From positions 7,130,001-7,194,000 of the forward strand of contig OX327704.1 of assembly GCA_946807835.1 (NCBI GenBank): a stretch of 64,000 nucleotides of DNA. The letters are read 5' to 3'. Under the pieces are notes generated by a model that was not told where the DNA came from, ran no database searches, and was given only the letters and a program-made list of their open reading frames with translations. Below are positions 59,698-64,000 of this stretch, piece by piece. This DNA is from Ailanthus altissimus. Taxonomy: Eukaryota; Streptophyta; Magnoliopsida; Sapindales; Simaroubaceae. A program made the position numbers and the translations under genes. Numbering within the stretch: position 1 is the stretch's first letter; each line of letters starts with the position of its first letter.

Positions 59698-59849
59698 ATT
59701 CCTTGTCTTCTTGTCCTTAATGAAACAAAAATTAGAGTGAAAGTCAATGAGTATATTATTGTCTTGTGTCTACTTAGAAACACTAATTAAATTTTTTATA
59801 ATGTTAGGCACAAATAGGATATCTTTAAGAATTGAGCTAGAGCCATTTG

Positions 59850-60060
59850 ATGATCTTAAAGTAGAAGTGCCAATCAATTCAATCACTAAACTACTTCCAT
59901 TTCCAATTATGAGTTGATTAGTACCCGTGAAGGCTACCTTACCACCAACATTATCAGCATTATAGGTGAGATGATGAGTGGCCCCTGAGTCAATATACTA
60001 GTTTGTGTCAATCATTGTTTCTGATGCATATTAATCAGCTTCTAAATTTTCTCCTGATAC
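59850..60060 (-). pseudogene. C3 protease remnant
   Basis: The minus strand around 59965-60005 reads as a decayed Y-I-D-S-G-A-T-H-H-L motif (usual W-x-x-D-S/T-G-A/C-S/T). The protease would cut the polyprotein. Broken by stops. Confidence 0.6.
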
Positions 60061-60203
60061 ATTTTGGGTAGCCATAAAGGCGATCTTGGCTGGTAATGAA
60101 TTATTTGATGATGTAGCAGTTCCTGTGTGACCAATGGAACTACTAGCACTAAAGTCTAGATGACCATTATTATTATTTAGGTTGTAATTGTTAAAAGGAT
60201 TTG

Positions 60204-61060
60204 CTAGTCTTGAGAAATAATCCCTATCGAACCTGTAAAAGCTCTTAGCAGCGGAATGCCCTTACTTTTCAAATTTTGACATATGAGTTTAGTGTTTCCA
60301 GTATGAAGAGCACCAAAGTTTCCTATCATACCATTCTTATAAGTAATTACTAAAACCTCTATAGCCATAGTTGTTATTTCCTCTTTTCTGAAACCTATTT
60401 GCATAATTTGCTTCAATCAAATTACTTATAGGCAGACTAACACTATTTTTCAGGTTTCTGCTCTCTTGAGCCAACATCATAGCATAAGATTCACTTAATG
60501 TAATCCATCCAATCCTACTAATAATCAGCACTACTATTGAATCGTAATAAGAACCTACACCCGACACGAAATGTCTAATGAATTTATCATCATCAATTTG
60601 GGATCCAGCAGTTGATAGCTCATCAATTATGCTTTTGAGTTTAAGAAAATAATCAGACATTGAGAGATTACCATTTTGAATTGATGAGAGTCGAATTTTC
60701 AGCTGTGTTGCTTTAGCCTTCTATTGTAATCCAAATTGCTTTTCTACTGCACTCCAAAGATCATAGCTCAACTTGCTTCTAATCACTAAAGTTAGTATAT
60801 TGTCATGAATTGTTGAAAATAGCCATCCTAGCAAGGTCTGATCCTGCCTCACTATAGATCAAAATCTGGATTCTTACTCACTGTTACAGATCTAACAGAA
60901 TTTACTGATCTAATGTTTTTACAAGACAGACTTTTCTACCAATTAAAATTTCTTCCAGTCTATTCCCTCTCACAGCTGTAAGAACTTGTGATCGCCAGAT
61001 CAAAAAGTTCAATCTGTTGAGCTTTACCATTAATGGAAATTTGTAATTAATGGAGGTTAA
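60204..61060 (-). pseudogene. C3 gag
   Basis: The open stretch 60337-60660 carries the UBN2-type gag block MSDYFLKLKSIIDELSTAGS with the following FVSGVGSYYDSIV. A decayed zinc knuckle (CQN...GHSAA) lies at about 60245-60290 in shifted frames. Sequence from 60660 to about 61060 is the N-terminal part with stops. The leader is very short, as the primer site is at 61116. Confidence 0.8.
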
Positions 61061-61115
61061 ATTTTGTCCAATTATCATATTGTTTGCTGAAGGTGATCCG
61101 GTATTTGCAATGAAA

Positions 61116-61127
61116 GCTTTGATACCA
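61116..61127 (-). promoter_or_regulatory. Primer-binding site of C3
   Basis: The minus strand reads TGGTATCAAAGC, one mismatch from the initiator-Met site, directly abutting the LTR. Confidence 0.85.
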
Positions 61128-61509
61128 TATAAACTTTTGAATTAAGGACTGTTTGGCTAGTAAGAAAATTTTCTGAACATAGAAAATTGAGAGAAAATGT
61201 AATGTTGTTTATCGAACTATTTTTTGGTAAATGAATACCATATTTAAGACCACCTTTATATACTATCCGAGAGTACATTGAATTGAAACTAAAACTGATT
61301 TACAAAAAAGTGGGAAAGTTAAAAATATCTAGCTAACTCCATGTTGAGCCAGCATGCCAGCTCATCATCTAATAACAACTTAATGAACACTTATTCGAAC
61401 CATAGCAACACAGCACCTTATAAAGGACACCAGCAACTCATCAGTAGCAATGAACCTTCGTAGAAGAATCTGAACCTTTATTCAAGAATCTGCTCACATA
61501 CCTTTAATA
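61128..61509 (-). repeat. 5' LTR of C3
   Basis: 382 bp, matches 56368-56736. Ends TTTAATA next to the atgaa duplication. Confidence 0.9.
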
Positions 61510-61514
61510 ATGAA

Positions 61515-62136
61515 TTTTATTATTAAAGTTGATAGTTCTCTTATAAAATTTGTGTAGCACAGAGAGACATTTAAAAAATAATGGCATTGAATAATTTTTA
61601 TTGGTATAGGAAAATATCAAACTAAATATGCTTTTTGCATTTCGAAAAGTTAGAGAGGAGATTTAAGTTAGCATTAATTTTAAGAAAAAACCAACAACAC
61701 TGATACATATTTTATGAAGGCATCTAAATATATTTTATGTATTAAGTTATAGATTAATTTATTTAATAAATTGGTTTGATATAAAAATATAAGAATTTTT
61801 TAATATATTATTATATAAATTTATTAAATTATTAATTTAATACGTTGGTTCCAAATTAAGACTAACTAAAAAAAAATATTTAATCAATATTATTACAGAA
61901 ATGATATAAATTATAATTTAAAAATATTCAACAATTTACTAAATGCATTAAACCAATTCATAATCCACAAATAAAATCCAAACAATATTCAATTTATATG
62001 CTTTCTTAACAACAACATTATAAAATCTAACATCCAAATTCAACATCAATTTACAAAAATTTAATATAAAGTATGAGACTACAAATTATATGCTTCAAAA
62101 GTAGCACATCAGTTAAACATTCAACAATGTGTAAAT
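61515..62136. other. A/T-rich intergenic sequence
   Basis: Very A/T-rich, no open frame or known repeat seen. Confidence 0.5.
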
Positions 62137-62770
62137 TATCGTGGCACTGCACCACTGGCACGATATTGTCCGTTTTGGGCCCCACTGGGCCTTTACAGTT
62201 TTATTTCTAGGGTGTCCATACACCCCAAAAGGCCTCATACCAATGAAGGCAGCCCACCCCTTATAAACCAAGCATCTCTCCCATGCTTTGTCGATGTGGG
62301 ATTTGCCTAAAGGTGTATTCCCCCCCCCCCATTCGGGACTCAGTGTCCTCATTGAGGCACACACTGAGGTTTGCCCCACCATCGCTCAAGAGGACACGCG
62401 GAGCCGCTCTGATACCATATGTCATGGCACTGCACCATTGGCACGATATTGTCCGCTTTGAGCCCCACTGAGCCCTCACGATTTTGTTCCTGGGGTGCCT
62501 ATACACCCCAAAAGGCCTCATACCAATGAAGGTAGCCCACCCCTTATAAACCCAACATCTCTCCCATGCTTTGCCGATGTGGGATTTGCCTAAGGGTGTA
62601 TTCACCCCCTCTTCGGGACTCAGTGTCCTCATTGAGGCACACACTGAGGTTTTCCCCACCATCGCTCAAGAGGACACGCGGAGCCGCTCTGATACCATCT
62701 GTCATGGCACTGCACCATTGGCACGATATTGTCCGCTTTAGGCCCCATTGGGCTTTCACGGTTTTGTTCC
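62137..62770 (-). mobile_element. Tandem TRIM-like element: LTR-internal-LTR-internal-partial LTR
   Basis: Units of 280-283 bp start at 62137, 62420 and 62700. Each full unit has a 185-bp LTR (plus strand tgtcatgg ... gtgtattca, i.e. TG...CA) at 62137-62321 and 62420-62604, and an internal segment of under 100 bp. The internal segment has a minus-strand polypurine tract (AGAGGGGG) and a perfect initiator-Met primer site (gctctgatacca, plus strand at 62407-62418 and 62687-62698). The third LTR stops at about 62770. Short open frames on both strands (for example 62261-62662) reflect the repeat and are not genes. The layout fits a terminal-repeat retrotransposon in miniature. Confidence 0.8.
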
Positions 62771-62789
62771 TTTTACTCCACCACAATTT

Positions 62790-63827
62790 CTAGACCTAAT
62801 CAGAACTAAATCACTCCATTTTCGTGCCAAAGAATTTATCAGACACTACACCATCTTGGCAGTCCAAGAATATGGTCTTACAGTTCTTGGTAGCCCTTTA
62901 TTCAACTTGGAATACCCTTTCTTTCACCTACACTCTTTTTTTTCCATTTTTTCAATGGTCCAAACCTGTCCTTTACTTGTTATGGCACCTGTTGGATCTG
63001 TATACAATTCCCATGGAATTCCCATTACTTATAACCCTCCAAAAATTAGAAAAATGTGATGAAGATCATCCAGCCCTAATATTTCTCCAATGGTTTTACC
63101 CAAAGACATGGTGGATAACTAAATTTCAACACATGATTGCAAACTACACAAATGCTGCAGTCCCCAGACAACATCTTTGGTCTGTTTTACTTCTCCAACG
63201 AAAGGGTATGATTGTTTCAGATCATGAAATCCATTATTACCCTACTGTTAAAGATTACTTCACATTTCCCTTTCACTAAAAGGATCAATTAAGCTCTGAC
63301 CTGAAGAAGTAATCCAGCAAAAGAGAGAACTTGAAAGAATTCTTGCTCAGGAAAACCAGATAATTCCTCCGTCTGTTTGGATCTCCCTAGAAGATGTTGC
63401 GCCTTGGGAACAAGTTGAAGACAACTTTGCAGAAGAACTGAATTTTGCCAATATACACAAATTCCAACAAAGACAAAAACATCATCTTTCACATCACAGA
63501 AATACAGATTACTCTACCCACCATCACTATATCCCAAACATGACTTATTATGCCAAATACAGACAAGAAATGGATAACCTTCACCAATGGCCTCAGCTAG
63601 CTGTCCCGATCGAACCTACCCAATCTCAACCAACTGTCCTAATAGAACCTGAGCAACACCAACCCAATCTTGACTTATCCCTCCTTCAAGATTCCCAACC
63701 TTATCCAACCGACACCCAAATCCAAGAAGAAGCCAGCACATCGTTCATCCAGACCAGCTCACTTGTAGAAGATCAAGATATGGTAGACCCACATTCTACT
63801 CAGCCAGAGCCCTCATTCAATGTATAG
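62790..63827 (+). pseudogene. Unidentified repeat-type protein, frameshifted
   Basis: Three overlapping open stretches read as one broken protein. The first, around 62970-63059, has PVGSVYNSHGIPITYNPPKI. After a shift, 63060-63275 has HPALIFLQWFYPKTWW and a block ending YYPTVKDYFTFPF. After another shift, 63303-63827 has EEVIQQKRELERILAQENQ, SVWISLEDVAPWEQVED, FQQRQKHHLSHHRNTDY and IPNMTYYAKYRQEMDNL, then a Pro/Gln/Glu-rich tail. Composition and decay suggest a protein of a dispersed repeat, perhaps a gag-like or accessory protein of a retroelement, but I do not recognise the family and assign no function. The first part lacks a clear start. Confidence 0.5.
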
Positions 63828-64000
63828 GAACAACAACTCTATAAGTTTCTCTTTCACAGATACGACACAGATGAAAGCGACCAGCGAGACTCATTTTGAC
63901 CTACATTGCTCTTTCACAAAAACTAGATCCGTGCCGCTTTATTACATCAAAGAGAGACTGACTACTGCTTTATCTTTCTTCATGTCTACTTTTAACTTAT
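63828..64000. other. Sequence after the broken protein, to window end
   Basis: Continues without a clear reading frame. Probably part of the same repeat, cut by the window edge. Confidence 0.35.

Larger units (their letters stand above)
56368..61509 (-). mobile_element. Ty1/copia element C3 with non-canonical LTR ends
   Basis: 5142 bp, bounded by atgaa at 56363-56367 and 61510-61514. LTRs of 369 and 382 bp read TATAAAC...TTTAATA on the plus strand, not TG...CA. The primer site is at 61116-61127. All copia domains are present in order gag, protease region, integrase, RT, RNase H on the minus strand, with many stops and frameshifts. Different lineage from C0-C2 (short LTR). Confidence 0.9.

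Noticed and set aside
62113..62793. Frames of 62-133 codons on both strands
   Set aside because: Produced by the tandem TRIM-like repeat; they repeat with its 280-bp unit.
1..64000. tRNA genes
   Set aside because: The only tRNA-like words found are primer-binding sites next to LTRs; no cloverleaf with a B box was seen.

Overview
This is plant nuclear DNA, most likely from a eudicot. It is AT-rich, most of it is nested LTR retrotransposons and other repeats, and only two convincing host genes survive: an NDR1/HIN1-like protein closest to NHL26 (48902-49543, +) and a Nudix-fold-like protein (54865-55701, -). No bacterial operons, CRISPR arrays, rRNA or tRNA genes were seen. The species cannot be named from the sequence.

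Layout, left to right. Positions 1-3282 hold the 3' half of a plus-strand Ty1/copia element (C0) with an unusually long LTR. Positions 3283-3469 and 41423-41935 are two halves of one degenerate 14-bp repeat array. The array is split by a Ty3/gypsy Athila-like element, G1 (3470-41422), flanked by the 5-bp duplication gaact. G1 is swollen to 38 kb by later insertions, nearly all with their target-site duplications (TSDs) still readable: copia C1 (5575-15166, -, TSD catat/tatat), solo LTR A (15401-18132, TSD actgg), gypsy G2 (18170-25957, TSD gcaac) and solo LTR D (27849-38628, TSD acaac/gcaac). A third layer sits inside these: solo LTR S1 in the C1 LTR (6809-8199), solo LTR S2 in LTR A (16391-17835, TSD gagta), an unidentified 1-kb insert U1 in a G2 LTR (24552-25546, probable 8-bp TSD), and copia C2 in LTR D (28791-38179, -, TSD gtatg). 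Removing the inserts rejoins the G1 gag reading across every junction, which independently supports the reconstruction.

No retroelement here looks autonomous. C1 has lost the reverse-transcriptase core, C2 has lost the integrase core, and G1 and G2 have lost RT to integrase. All carry stops and frameshifts.

Positions 42270-44900 hold smaller DNA-transposon-like structures. One is a broken N-terminal fragment of a xyloglucan xylosyltransferase (XXT5-like) gene lying between weak inverted repeats, a possible captured gene fragment. Another is a fold-back element with arms of nearly 200 bp. Positions 44900-56370 form a gene-bearing island with NHL26, the Nudix-like gene, a small MITE and a textbook hAT-type MITE (8-bp TSD attagaac). 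From 56368 retroelements resume: copia C3 (56368-61509, -) with non-canonical TATA...AATA LTR ends and TSD atgaa, a tandem TRIM-like array (62137-62770), and a frameshifted unidentified repeat-type protein (62790-63827).

The two host genes have no evident functional link. The main interest is the fully readable insertion history and a few unusual structures: the 14-bp array hit twice, a 61-bp minisatellite expanded in one LTR only, an 805-bp duplication with templated filler in another LTR, and the possible transposon-captured XXT fragment.
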